Of a stretch of 64,000 nucleotides of DNA, positions 32,546 to 44,018 are shown in pieces. The stretch is from Lolium rigidum (lineage: Eukaryota > Streptophyta > Magnoliopsida > Poales > Poaceae): NCBI RefSeq assembly GCF_022539505.1, contig NC_061514.1, positions 328,707,090 through 328,771,089 on the forward strand. The letters are read 5' to 3'. Below the pieces are notes generated by a model. It was given only the letters and a program-made list of their open reading frames with translations, was not told the origin of the DNA and ran no database searches. The first letter of the stretch is position 1. The number at the start of each line of letters is the position of its first letter. Both the position numbers and the translations under genes were made by a program.

Positions 32546-35131
32546 AGCTGCTTGAGCCCATCTTAACGGCTATAAAGAAAGAACTTCTTGGGAGATAACC
32601 CATGTGTTATTTTGCTACAGTACTTTGTTTTATATTTGTGTCTTGGAAGTTGTTTACTACTGTAGCAACCTCTCCTTATCTTAGTTTTATGTTTTGTTGT
32701 GCCAAGTAAAGTCTCTGATAGTAAAGTTGAATACTAGATTTGGATTGCTGCGCGAAACAGCATTTCTTGTCTGTCACGAATCTGGGTCTAATTCTCTGTA
32801 GGTAACTCAGAAAATTATGCCAATTTACGTGAGTGATCCTCAGATATGTACGCAACTTTCATTCAGTTTTGAGCATTTTCCATTTGAGCAAGTCTGGTGC
32901 CATTTTAAAATTCGTCTTTACGGACTGTTCTGTTTTGACAGATTCTGCCTTTTATTTCGCATTGCTTCTTTCTCTGTGTTGGGTGGATTTCTTTGTTCCA
33001 TTACCTTCCAGTAGCTTTGAGCAATGTCCAGAAGTGTTAAGAATGATTGTGTCACCTCTGAACATGTGAGTTTTTGATTATGCACTAACCCTCTAATGAG
33101 TTTGTTTAGAGTTTGGTGTGGAGGAAGTTTTCAAGGGTCAAGAGAGGAGGATGATATACTATGATCAAGAAGAGTGAAAACTCTAAGCTTGGGGATGCCC
33201 CGGTGGTTCACCCTGCATATTTCAAGAAGACTCAAGCGTCTAAGCTTGGGGATGCCCAAGGCATCCCCTTCTTCATCGACAAATTATCAGGTTCCTTCTC
33301 TTGAAACTATATTTTTATTCGGCCACATCTTATGTACTTTACTTGGAGCGTCTGTGTGCTTTTGTTTTTGTTTTTGTTTGAATAAATGCTTGTGTGGGAG
33401 AGAGACACGCTCCGCTGGTTCATATGAACACATGTGTTCTTAGCTTTATCTTTTAGTGTTCATGGCGAAGGTTAAAACTGCTTCGTTCATTTTTATATGG
33501 TTGGAATTGGAAAATGCTACATGTAGTAATTGGTATGATGTCTTGAATAACTTGATACTTGGCAATTGTTGTGCTCTTATTTAAGCTCTTGCATCATATA
33601 CCTTGCACCTATTAGTGAAGAAATACATAGAGCTTGTTAAAATTTGGTTTGCATGAGTGGTTTCTCTAGAGTCTAGATATTTTCTAGTAAGATGTTTGAA
33701 CAACAAGGAAGACGATGTATAGTTTTATGATGCTTGTAATATGTCTTTTATGTGAGTTTTTGCTGTACTAGTTCGTGCTTGTGTTTGCTTCAAACAACCT
33801 TGCTGGCCTAAACCTTGTATCGAGAGGGAATACTTCTCATGCATCCAAATCTTGAGCCAATCACTATGCCATTTGTGTCCACCATACCTACCTACTACAT
33901 GGTATTTATCCGCCATTCCAAAGTAAATTGCTTGAGTGCTACCTTTAAAATTCCATCATTCACCTTTGCAATATATAGCTCATGGGACAAATAGCTTAAA
34001 AACTATTGTGGTATTGAATATGTACTTATGCACTTTATCTCTTATTAAGTTGCTTGTTGTGCGATAACCATGTTTTACGGGGACGCCATCAACTATTCCT
34101 TGTTGAATATCATGTGAGTTGCTATGCATGTCCGTCTTGTACGAAGTAAGAGAGATCTACCACCTTTATGGTTGGAGCATGCATATTGTTAGAGAAGAAC
34201 TTTGGGCCGCTAACTAAAGCCATGATTCATGGTGGAAGTTTCAGTTTTGGACATATATCCTCAATCTCATATGAGAATAATAATTGTTGCCACATGCTTA
34301 TGCATTAAAGAGGAGTCCATTATCACGTTGTCCATGTTGTCCCGGTATGGATGTCTAAGTTGAGAATAATCAAAAGCGAGAAATCCAAAATGCGAGCTTT
34401 CTCCTTAGACCTTTGTACAGGCGGCATGGAGGTACCCCATTGTGACACTTGGTCAAAACATGTGCATTGCAAAGATCCGGTAGTCCAAGTTAATTAGGAC
34501 AAGGTGCGGGCACTATTAGTATACTATGCATGAGACTTGCAACTTGTAAGATATAATGTACATAACTCATATGCTTTATTACTACCGTTGACAAAATTGT
34601 TTCATGTTTTCAAAATAAAAGCTCTAGCACAAATATAGCAATCGATGCTTTCCTCTTTGAAGGACCATTCTCTTTACTTTTATGTTGAGTCAGTTCACCT
34701 ATCTCTCTCCACCTCAAGAAGCAAACACTTGTGTGAAGCTGTGCATTGATTCCTACATACTTGCATATTGTACTTGTTATATTACTCTATGTTGACAATT
34801 ATCCATGAGATATACATGTTACAAGTTGAAAGCAACCGCTGAAACTTAATCTTCCTTTGTGTTGCTTCAATGCCTTTACTTTGATTTATTGCTTTATGAG
34901 TTAACTCTTATGCAAGACTTATTAATACTTGTCTTGAAGTACTATTCATGAAAAGTCTTTGCTTTATGATTCACTTGTTTACTCATGTCATTACCATTGT
35001 TTTGATCGTTGCATCCACTACATATGTTTACAAAAAGTATGATCAAGGTTATGATGGCATATCACTTCAGAAATTATCTTTGTTATCGTTTTACACTGCT
35101 CGGGACGAGCAGAACTAAGCTTAGGGATGCT

Positions 35132-36616
35132 TGATACGTCTCCGACGTATCGATAATTTCTTATGTTCTATGCCATATTATTGATGATACCTACATGTTT
35201 TATGCACACTTTATGTCATATTCGTGCATTTTCGGAACTAACCTATTAACAAGATGCCGAAGTGCCGGTTCTGTTTTCTGCTGTTTTTGGTTTCAGAAAT
35301 CCTAGTAACGAAATATTCTCGGAATTGGACGAAACGAAGACCCGGGTTCCTATTTTCACCGGAAGCATCCAGAACACCCGGGAAGGACCGGAGGGGGCCA
35401 CGGGCCCCCGGACCATAGGCCGGCGCGGCCCGAGGCCCTGGCCGCGCCGCCTATGGTGTGGCCACCCCTTCGACCCTCCTGCGCCGCCTCTTCGCCTATA
35501 TAAAGCCTCCGTCGCGAAACCCACGAGGCGAAAAACCACGATACGGAAAACCTTCCGGAGCCGCCGCCATCGCGAAGCCAAGATCCGGGGACAGGAGTCT
35601 CTGTTCCGGCACCCTGCCGGAGCGGGGAAGTGCCCCGGAAGGCTTCTCCATCGACACCGCTGCCATCTCCACCGCCATCTTCATCACCGCTGCTGCTCCC
35701 ATGAGGAGGAGTAGTTCTCCATCGAGGCTCGGGGCTGTACCGGTAGCTATGTGGTTAATCTCTCTCCATGTACTTCAATACAATGATCTCATGAGCTGCT
35801 TTACATGATTGAGATTCATATGAGTTTTGTATCACAATTCATCTATGTGCTACTCTAGTGATGTTATTAAAGTAGTTCTATTCCTCCTGCACGTGTGTAA
35901 AGGTGACTAGTGTGTGCACCGTGTTGTTCTTGTCGTAGGCTATGATCATGATCTCTTGTAGATTGTGGAGTTAATTATCATTATGATGGTATTGATGTGA
36001 TCTATTCCTCCTACATATGCATGAAGGTTACGGTGTGCATGCTATGCTAGTACTTGGTTTAGTCTTTTGATCTATCTTACACTAAAGGTTACTAAAATAT
36101 GAGCATTATTGTGGAGCTTGTTAACTCCGGCATTGAGGGTTCGTGTAATCCTACGCAATGTGTTCATCATCCAACAAGAGTGTAGAGTATGCATTTATCT
36201 ATTCTGTTATGTGATCAATGTTGAGAGTGTCCACTAGTGAAAGTCTAATCCCTAGGCCTTGTTCCTAAATACTGCTATCGCTTCTTGTTTACTTGTTTTC
36301 TCTGCGTTACTACTTGCTTGTTTACTTGTCCTGGGCAAAGCACTTTTCTGGTGCCGTTGCTACTACTTATTCATACCACCTGTATTTCACTATCTCTTCG
36401 CCGAACTAGTGCACCTATTAGGTGTGTTGGGGACACAAGAGACTTCTTGCTTTGTGGTTGCGGGGTTGCATGAGAGGGATATCTTTGACCTCTTCCTCCC
36501 TGAGTTCGATAAACCTTGGGTGATCCACTTAAGGGAAAACTTGCTGCTGTTCTACAAACCTCTGCTCTTGGAGGCCCAACACTGTCTACAGGAAAGGAGG
36601 GGGAACGTAGACATCA
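35132..36616 (+). repeat. LARD 3' LTR (plus copy)
   Basis: A 1,485-bp LTR from TGATACGTCTCC to GTAGACATCA. It is about 220 bp shorter than the LTRs of the complete copy, mainly through missing text near the GTGTAAAGGTGAC repeats. Confidence 0.85.
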
Positions 36617-36732
36617 CAAACTAGCCCAAACTTTGCATACAAGGCCGATTCATGTATTTCTTCTATGTATATTCTTCAAGCCCATCTTCAATCGCGGCCC
36701 ACCCCTGATCTGGTCAAATTCTGGTGATAACA
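36617..36732 (-). repeat. 3' LTR remnant of gag-pro Gypsy element
   Basis: Matches 50056-50176 nearly base for base (CTTTGCATACAAGGCCGATT, GCCCACCCCTGATCTGG, GGTGATAACA). The rest of the LTR is expected left of the inserted LARD but is missing. Confidence 0.85.
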
Positions 36733-37016
36733 CATGCCCCCCTGGTTTTGGAAATGACAATTCCAAAATCACTTTGGTTTTCCTTCGTCGGGTCAAGTCG
36801 TGGCAGAGCAGAACCGTCGCAGTATCCTTCATCATGATGCCTTGCCTCCTCCACTTCTCCACGTGACATGGCAATTTTTTTTTCTGTTGGGCACCACTTC
36901 CTCGGAAACTGCTGTGGCATTGAATCTCCACTATATCCCCTTTTATTTAACCGTTCCAAACAGTTTGCTTCTTCATCCCCTTCGCATTAGCACTCCAAAA
37001 GCCCTCATGCGCCACC

Positions 37017-37532
37017 ATGTCTTCTTCCTCCTCTGCCTCATCGGGTCTTTCCACCCAATCCTCCTCCTCCCGCGAGCCGACGCCGGAGTGGGACCCGGAG
37101 GAGGCCCATGCGGCCAACATCCGCCGCGCCATCGAAGCCGGGGAGGAGTCCAGTCACGACTTCTCCGTCCGGTCTGAGGACGATAAGTCCTCGACCGACG
37201 AGGAAAGTGACCTCCGCTTCCTCGCCGACGGAGAAACGGAGGAGGAGAGCGATGACGATCGCTTCTCCTGGGATGATTTCACCTCCTCCGAGGAGGAGGA
37301 GGAGGAGGAGGAGGAGGAGGACGACACCTCCTCCGACGAACCGCCGGCCAAGCGCTTCTGCCCCTGGCCGGGGAACCTCAGCGACTTCGACAGCGACGAC
37401 GATGACGCTGACGAGGAGGACGAGGACAACGAGGGCCCTGCCGGCGGCCGCTGCAGCAGCGACGACGAGCCCGCCGGGAGTAGCGCCGACAGTGGCGACG
37501 ACGGCGACGACGAGGGCAGCGACGGTCCGTAG
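37017..37532 (+). CDS. Antisense acidic ORF (aORF) of Gypsy element
   Basis: A 171-residue ORF on the strand opposite to gag. The start lies in a strong plant context (GCCACCATGTC). A TATA-like TTTTATTTAACC lies about 70 bp upstream, and the ORF has no frameshift. The N-terminus is serine-rich with SSREPTPEWDPEEAHAANIR; the rest is highly acidic, with a run of about ten Glu (37287-37320), PPAKRFCPWPGNLSDFDSDD and a DDEGSDGP end. It lies between the coding region and the 3' LTR, the position of extra antisense ORFs in Tat-clade elements. Such acidic proteins resemble nuclear/chaperone-type proteins by composition only; no function is known. Confidence 0.65.
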   Translation: MSSSSSASSGLSTQSSSSREPTPEWDPEEAHAANIRRAIEAGEESSHDFSVRSEDDKSSTDEESDLRFLADGETEEESDDDRFSWDDFTSSEEEEEEEEEEDDTSSDEPPAKRFCPWPGNLSDFDSDDDDADEEDEDNEGPAGGRCSSDDEPAGSSADSGDDGDDEGSDGP

Positions 37533-38817
37533 ATAGGACCCTTAGCATAGGATCAGTAGTAGTAGATGGGGCAATGTATCCCCTAGTACTTCCTTTTGAG
37601 AGCAATCAGCTCTTTATGTAAGAAATCTCGTTTATCAATGAAGAATTTCCCCCAATTTGATTTTGCCGATTTCCTTTATGCTAATTTAGCCGATTTCCCC
37701 TCATACTGACTTTGCCGATGATCAACTTGGCCAATGCTCAATGAGCCGATGGCAACGCATCGGTCCTTCACAATCTATCCTTCAACTCTTCGATTGATGA
37801 CTTTGAGATTTGGTGGATAATGTGGAAGGCCCATGCCTTCAAAAGAGCCCTTAAATTCCTCCCACCAGCTCCAGTGATCCTCTCCTGCAAGAATCCATCA
37901 TCTTTGAAGAAGGTTATGGCGCAGGGCCAGCCGATGACACTCCGATCGGCTTCTAAAACACAGATTATCTACCAGGTCAGCTGCCCCCCGAGCCTTAGTC
38001 AAGGCGAGAACGGCGGTGAGGACACACAGTAGAGTCGAAGAGCCTCGAACTCAGGCAATCTTGAGACAGCCAAACTCCACCAAAAAAGGGCAGGGCAGCT
38101 CCATCCTCTCCTTGGCTCAACGTGGCCAAACCGACAGCAGAAACATCAGAGCCGATCGCCTCTTCCACCGTTGAAAGCAGATATTGCAAACGAAACACCA
38201 ACGGCTTAATGAGCAAAAGGCTGCCTTGTGCGCCAAGCAGAAGGCCTCGAAGCTGACCTGAAGACCGACTTGACCGAAATCCGTGTCTTGTACTAGAGTC
38301 GATGTATGTGCATCGGCTTTGTTTCTTAGTTCTAAAGTCGATGTCTGTGCATCGGCTGTACATCATGAGAATTTTTTTTTACTGGCCGATTTTTCCATCG
38401 GCCCCCAATATTTCACTGCACATGTTCATCTGATTAGGTGCCCCCGAGCCGAATCTGCCGGGTAGCTGCGGATATCGGCTGCGTAGTTAGCCAAGGCACC
38501 GTATTTGGACGTCGGCTCCGTTAGGACCAATGTTGACTTCTTCCAGCTCATCAGCCGACGTAAAACCCGCTGTCCATTAGATCGACGTTGAAAACAGGCG
38601 AACGTATGGTGAGGATAATTTTGGCCGATTGCTGGAATCGGCCTCCATGTTGATTGAATCGCTCAATGAAGGTTTGTAATGTTCCTCCATAGATCTTTGG
38701 GGCCGATCCCAAGGATCGGCCTCACCATGTTTGTCCATAGGTTTGTTCTTGTTACACAGTCAGGCCGGTGGATAAGACCAGCCTAACCCCGTCCTTTGTC
38801 GCGTCGATGCGCTCGCA
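37533..38817 (-). other. Non-coding internal region rich in GCCGAT/ATCGGC
   Basis: About 1.3 kb of the gag-pro element between the antisense ORF and the LARD insertion. It lacks long ORFs and contains roughly 17 copies of GCCGAT/ATCGGC or one-base variants. The minus strand closes the gag-pro frame about 20 codons beyond the LARD. Confidence 0.6.
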
Positions 38818-38822
38818 GTCGT

Positions 38823-40528
38823 TGATACGTCTCCGACGTATCGATAATTTCTTACGTTCCATGCCACATTATTGATGATATCTACATGTTTTATGCACAC
38901 TTTATGTCATATTCGTGCATTTTCTGGAACTAACCTATTAACAAGATGCCGAAGAGCCGATTCTTTGTTTCTCGCTGTTTTTGGTTTCGAAATCCTAGTA
39001 ACGAAATATTCTCGGAATTGGACGAAATCAACGCCCAGGGGTCCTATTTTGCCACGAAGCTTCCGGAAGACCGAAGAGGAGTCGAAGTGGGGCCACGAGG
39101 CGCCGCCACACTAGGGCGGCGCGGCCCGAGGCCCGGCCGCGCCGACCTATGGTGTGGGGCCCTCATGTGGCCCCCGCGCTGCCCTTCCGCCTACTTAAAG
39201 CCTCCGTCGCGAAACCCCCGATATCGAGAGCCACGATACGGAAAACCTTCCCGAGCCGCCGCCATCGCGAAGCCAAGATGCGGGGGACAGGAGTCTCCTG
39301 TTCCGGCACGCCGCCGGGACGGGGAAGTGCCCCCGGAAGGCTCCTCCATCGACACCACCGCCATCTTCATCAACGCTGCCTTGTCTCCCATGAGGAGGGA
39401 GTAGTTCTCCATCGAGGCTCGGGGCTGTACCGGTAGCTATGTGGTTCATCTCTCTCCTATGTGCTTCAATACAATAATCTCATGAGCTGCCTTACATGAT
39501 TGAGATTCATATGATGATGCTTGTAATCTAGATGTCATTATGCTAGTCAAGTGGGTTTTACTTATGTGATCTCCGGAGACTCCTTGTCCCACGTGTGTAA
39601 AGGTGACGAGTGTGTGCACCGTGTGGGTCTCTTAGGCTATATTTCACAGAATACTTATTCACTGTTATGAATGGCATAGTGAAGTGCTTATTTATATCTC
39701 TTTATGATTGCAATGTGTTTTGTATCACAATTTATCTATGTGCTACTCTAGTGAAGTTATTAAAGTAGTTTTATTCCTCCTGCACGGTGTAATGGTGACG
39801 AGTGTGTGCATCCGTGTTAGTACTTGGCGTAGGCTATGATTGTGATCTCTTGTAGATTATGAAGTTAACTATTGCTATGATGGTATTGATGTGATCTATT
39901 CCTCCTACATAGTGTGAAGGTGACAGTATGCATGCTGTGTTAGTACTTGGTTTAGTCGTGTTGATCTTTCATGCACTCTAAGGTTATTTAAATATGAACA
40001 TTGAATTGTGGAGCTTGTTAACTCCGGCATTGAGGGTTCGTGTAATCCTACGCAATGGTGTTCATCATCCAACAAGAGTGTAGAGTATGCATTTATCTAT
40101 TCTGTTATGTGATCAAAGTTGAGAGTGTCCACTAGTGAAAGTCTAATCCCTAGGCCTTGTTCCTAAATACTGCTATCGCTTGCTTGTTTCTTGTTTTCTT
40201 GCGTTACTATTGCTACCATATTACCACCATCAACTACACGCCGGCAAGCTATTTTTGGCGCCGTTACTACTGCTCATATTCATTCATACCACCTGTATTT
40301 CACTATCTCTTCACCGAACTAGTGCACCTATTAGGTGTGTTGGGGACACAAGAGACTTCTTGCTTTGTGGTTGCAGGGTTGCATGAGAGGGATATCTTTG
40401 ACCTCTTCCTCCACGAGATCGATAAACCTTGGGTGATCCACTTAAGGAAACTTGCTTGCTTGTTCTACAAACCTCTCGCTCTTGGAGACCCAACACTGTC
40501 TACAAGAATAGAAGCTCCGTAGACATCA
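38823..40528 (+). repeat. LARD 5' LTR
   Basis: 1,706 bp from TGATACGTCTCC to GTAGACATCA. It contains a GC-rich section (39080-39200) followed by a CCTACTTAAAG element that may serve as TATA box, and three diverged GTGTAAAGGTGACGAGTGTG units (39590-39930). Confidence 0.93.
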
Positions 40529-40538
40529 AGCTATTTTC

Positions 40539-40556
40539 TGGCGCCGTTGCCGGGGA
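40539..40556 (+). other. Primer-binding site (tRNA-Asp)
   Basis: TGGCGCCGTTGCCGGGGA is complementary to the 3' end of plant tRNA-Asp including CCA. It starts 10 bp inside the 5' LTR. Confidence 0.85.
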
Positions 40557-40849
40557 GGAAAGGTAAAAGGTACTCACACTCCGGATCTCGGCTACTAAGC
40601 TATTTTCGCCGTTGTAAGTACTCGAAGCTATTTCCTTTAGATCCTGCAATTGCATCTTTTTGTTTCTTGTTTACACTAGTTTGGCATAATGAACAAGAAT
40701 GAGCTTCTTATTCTATTTCCTGATTTAAAACATGGATTGTTTGATGCGAAAATTAAAAAACCTATGAAATCTTATTTGCATCTTTGGTAGTAATATTAGT
40801 ATGAATGCTTTGAACACCATTGTTGATAATGGTATAGAAAATTCTAAGC

Positions 40850-41428
40850 TTGGGAAAGTCTGGTTTTCATGATCTTTTTAGTCCCCCAAGCATTGAGGAG
40901 AAAATTTTCTTTGATGATACTTTGCCTCCTATTTATGATGATTATAATGATAGTGGTCTTTTGGTGCCACCTACTATGGAGAGTAAATTTTGTTGTGATT
41001 ATACTATGCCTCCTACACTTGATGAGAATAATAATGATAGCTACTTTGTTGAATTTGCTCCCACTATTACTAATAAAATTGATTATGCCTATGTGGAGAG
41101 TAATAATTTTATGCATGAGACTCATGATAAGAATGCTTTATGTGATAGTTATATTGTTGAGTTTGCTCATGTTGCTACTGAAAGTTATTATGAGAGAGGA
41201 AAATATGGTTGTAGAAATTTTCATGTTACTAAAATGCCTCTCCATGTGCTGAAATTTTTGAAGCTACACTTGTTTTATCTTCCTATGCTTGTCACTTTGC
41301 TCTTCATGAACTTGTTTATTTACAAGGTTCCTATGCATAGGAAGCATGTTAGACTTAAATGTGTTTTGAATTTGCCTCTTGATGCTCTCTTTTGCTTCAA
41401 CTACTATTTCTTGCGAGTACATCATTAA
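40850..41428 (+). pseudogene. LARD internal ORF of unknown function
   Basis: The longest open stretch of the LARD interior (193 codons, starting at a TTG). An ATG-led frame at 40801 ends within 25 codons, so a frameshift near 40860 is likely. It has acidic/tyrosine-rich segments (DDTLPPIYDDY, DYTMPPTLDE), then a hydrophobic LKLHLFYLPMLVTLLFMNLF segment and a basic tail. Similar relics are common in grass LARD families, and I know of no function. Confidence 0.45.
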
Positions 41429-44018
41429 AACTGTTGAGCCCATCTTAATGGCTATAAAGAAAGAACTTCTTGGGAGATAACCCATGTGTTTATTTTGCTA
41501 CAGTACTTTTATTTTATATTTGAGTCTTGGAAGTTGTTTACTACTGTAGCAACCTCTCCTTATCTTAGTTTTGTGTTTTGTTGTGCCAAGTAAAGTCTTT
41601 GATAGTAAAGTGAATACTAGATTTGGATTACTGCGCAGAAACAGATTTCTTTGCTGTCACGAATCTGGGTCTAATTCTCTGTAGGTAACTCAGAAAATTA
41701 TGCCAATTTACGTGAGTGATCCTCAGATATGTACGCAACTTTCATTCAATTTGAGCATTTTCATTTGAGCAAGTCTGGTGCCTCAATAAAATCCATCTTT
41801 ACGGACTGTTCTGTTTTGACAGATTCTGCCTTTTATTTCGCATTGCCTCTTTTGCTATGTTGGATGAATTTCTTTGATCCATTAATGTCCAGTAGCTTTA
41901 TGCAATGTCCAGAAGTGTTAAGAATGATTGTGTCACCTCTGAACATGTTAATTTTTATTGTGCACTAACCCTCTAATGAGTTGTTTCGAGTTTGGTGTGG
42001 AGGAAGTTTTCAAGGATCAAGAGAGGAGGATGATATACTATGATCAAGAAGAGTGAAAGCTCTAAGCTTGGGGATGCCCCGGTGGTTCACCCCTGCATAT
42101 TTCAAGAAGACTCAAGCGTCTAAGCTTGGGGATGCCCAAGGCATCCCCTTCTTCATCGACAACATTATCGGGTTCCTCCCTCGAAACTATATTTTTATTC
42201 GGCCACATCTTATGTGCTTTGCTTGGAGCGTCGGTTTGTTTTTGTTTTTGTTTTGTTTGAATAAAATGGATCCTAGCATTCACTTGTATGGGAGAGAGAC
42301 ACGCTCCGTTGTAGCATATGGACAAGTATGTCCTTAGGCTTTACTCATAGTATTCATGGCGAAGTTTCTTCTTCGTTAAATTGTTATATGGTTGGAATTG
42401 GAAAATGCTACATGTAGTAATTGCTAAAATGTCTTGGATAATTTGATACTTGGCAATTGTTGTGCTCATGTTTAAGCTCTTGCATCATATACTTTGCACC
42501 CATTAATGAAGAAACACTTAGAGCTTGCTAATTTGGTTTGCATATTTGGTTTCTCTAGAGTCTAGATAATATCTAGTATTGAGTTTTGAACAACAAGGAA
42601 GACGGTGTAGAGTCTTATAATGTTTACAATATGTCTTTTATGTGAGTTTTGCTGCACCGTTCATCCTTGTGTTTATTTCAAATAACCTTGCTAGCCTAAA
42701 CCTTGTATCGAGAGGGAATACTTCTCATGCATCCAAAATCCTTGAGCCAACCACTATGCCATTTGTGTCCACCATACCTACCTACTACATGGTATTTCTC
42801 CGCCATTCCAAAGTAAATTGCTTGAGTGCTACCTTTAAAATTCCATCATTCGCCTTTACAATATATAGCTCATGGGACAAATAGCTTAAAAACTATTGTG
42901 GTATTGAATATGTACTTATGCACTTTATCTCTTATTAAGTTGCTTGTTGTGCGATAACCATGTTTACGGGGACGCCATCAACTACCCTTTGTTGAATATC
43001 ATGTGAGTTGCTATGCATGTCCGTCTTGTCTGAAGTAAGAGAGATCTACCACCTTTATGGTTGGAGCATACATAATGTTAGAGAAGAACATTGGGCCGCT
43101 AACTAAAGCCATGATTCATGGTGGAAGTTTCAGTTTTGGACATATATCCTCAATCTCATATGAGAATAATAATTGTTGCCACATGCTTATGCATTAAAGA
43201 GGAGTCCATTATCTGTTGTCCATGTTGTCCCGGTATGGATGTCTAAGTTGAGAATAATCAAAAGCGAGAAATCCAAAATGCGAGCTTTCTCCTTAGACCT
43301 TTGTACAGGCGGCATGGAGGTACCCCATTGTGACACTTGGTTAAAACATGTGTATTGCGATGATCCGGTAGTCCAAGCTAATTAGGACAAGGTGCGGGCA
43401 CTATTAGTATACTATGCATGAGGCTTGCAACTTGTAAGATATAATTTACATAACTCATATGCTTTATTACTACCGTTGACAAAATTGTTTCATGTTTTCA
43501 AAATAAAAGCTCTAGCACAAATATAGCAATCGATGCTTTCCTCTTTGAAGGACCATTCTTTTTACTTTTATGTTGAGTCAGTTCACCTATCTCTCTCCAC
43601 CTCAAGAAACAAACACTCGTGTGAACTGTGCATTGATTCCTACATACTTGCATATTGCATTTGTTATATTACTCTATGTTGACAATTATCCATGAGATAT
43701 ACATGTTATAAGTTGAAAGCAACCGCTGAAACTTAATCTCCCTTTGTGTTGCTTCAATACCTTTACTTTGATTTATTGCTTTATGAGTTAACTCTTATGC
43801 AAGACTTATTGATGCTTGTCTTGAAGTACTATTCATGAAAAGTCTTTGCTTTATGATTCACTTGTTTACTCATGTCATTACCATTGTTTTGATCGTTGCA
43901 TTCATTACATATGTTTACAAATAGTATGATCAAGGTTATGATGGCATGTCACTTCGGAAATTATATTTGTTATCGTTTTACACTGCTCGGGACGAGCGAG
44001 AACTAAGCTTGGGGATGC

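Larger units (their letters stand above)
32230..36616 (+). mobile_element. LARD-like retrotransposon, 3' part (plus)
   Basis: Internal sequence from 32230 matches the complete LARD from about 41130 (GTGATAGTTATATTGTTGAG). It continues through the conserved non-coding core and polypurine tract to a 3' LTR at 35132-36616. There is no gag-pol. The 5' half is missing at the gap. The 3' LTR joins the LTR of the gag-pro Gypsy element (36617 onward), which marks the insertion site. Confidence 0.8.

Noticed and set aside
37108..37536. Arg/Thr-rich plus-strand ORF and Ser-rich minus-strand ORF (37154-37429)
   Set aside because: Alternate-frame shadows of the acidic antisense ORF at 37017-37532.
39590..39930. 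Spaced repeats in LARD LTR, CRISPR-like at first sight
   Set aside because: Units are few, diverged and without uniform spacers; this is an LTR-internal duplication in a plant genome.
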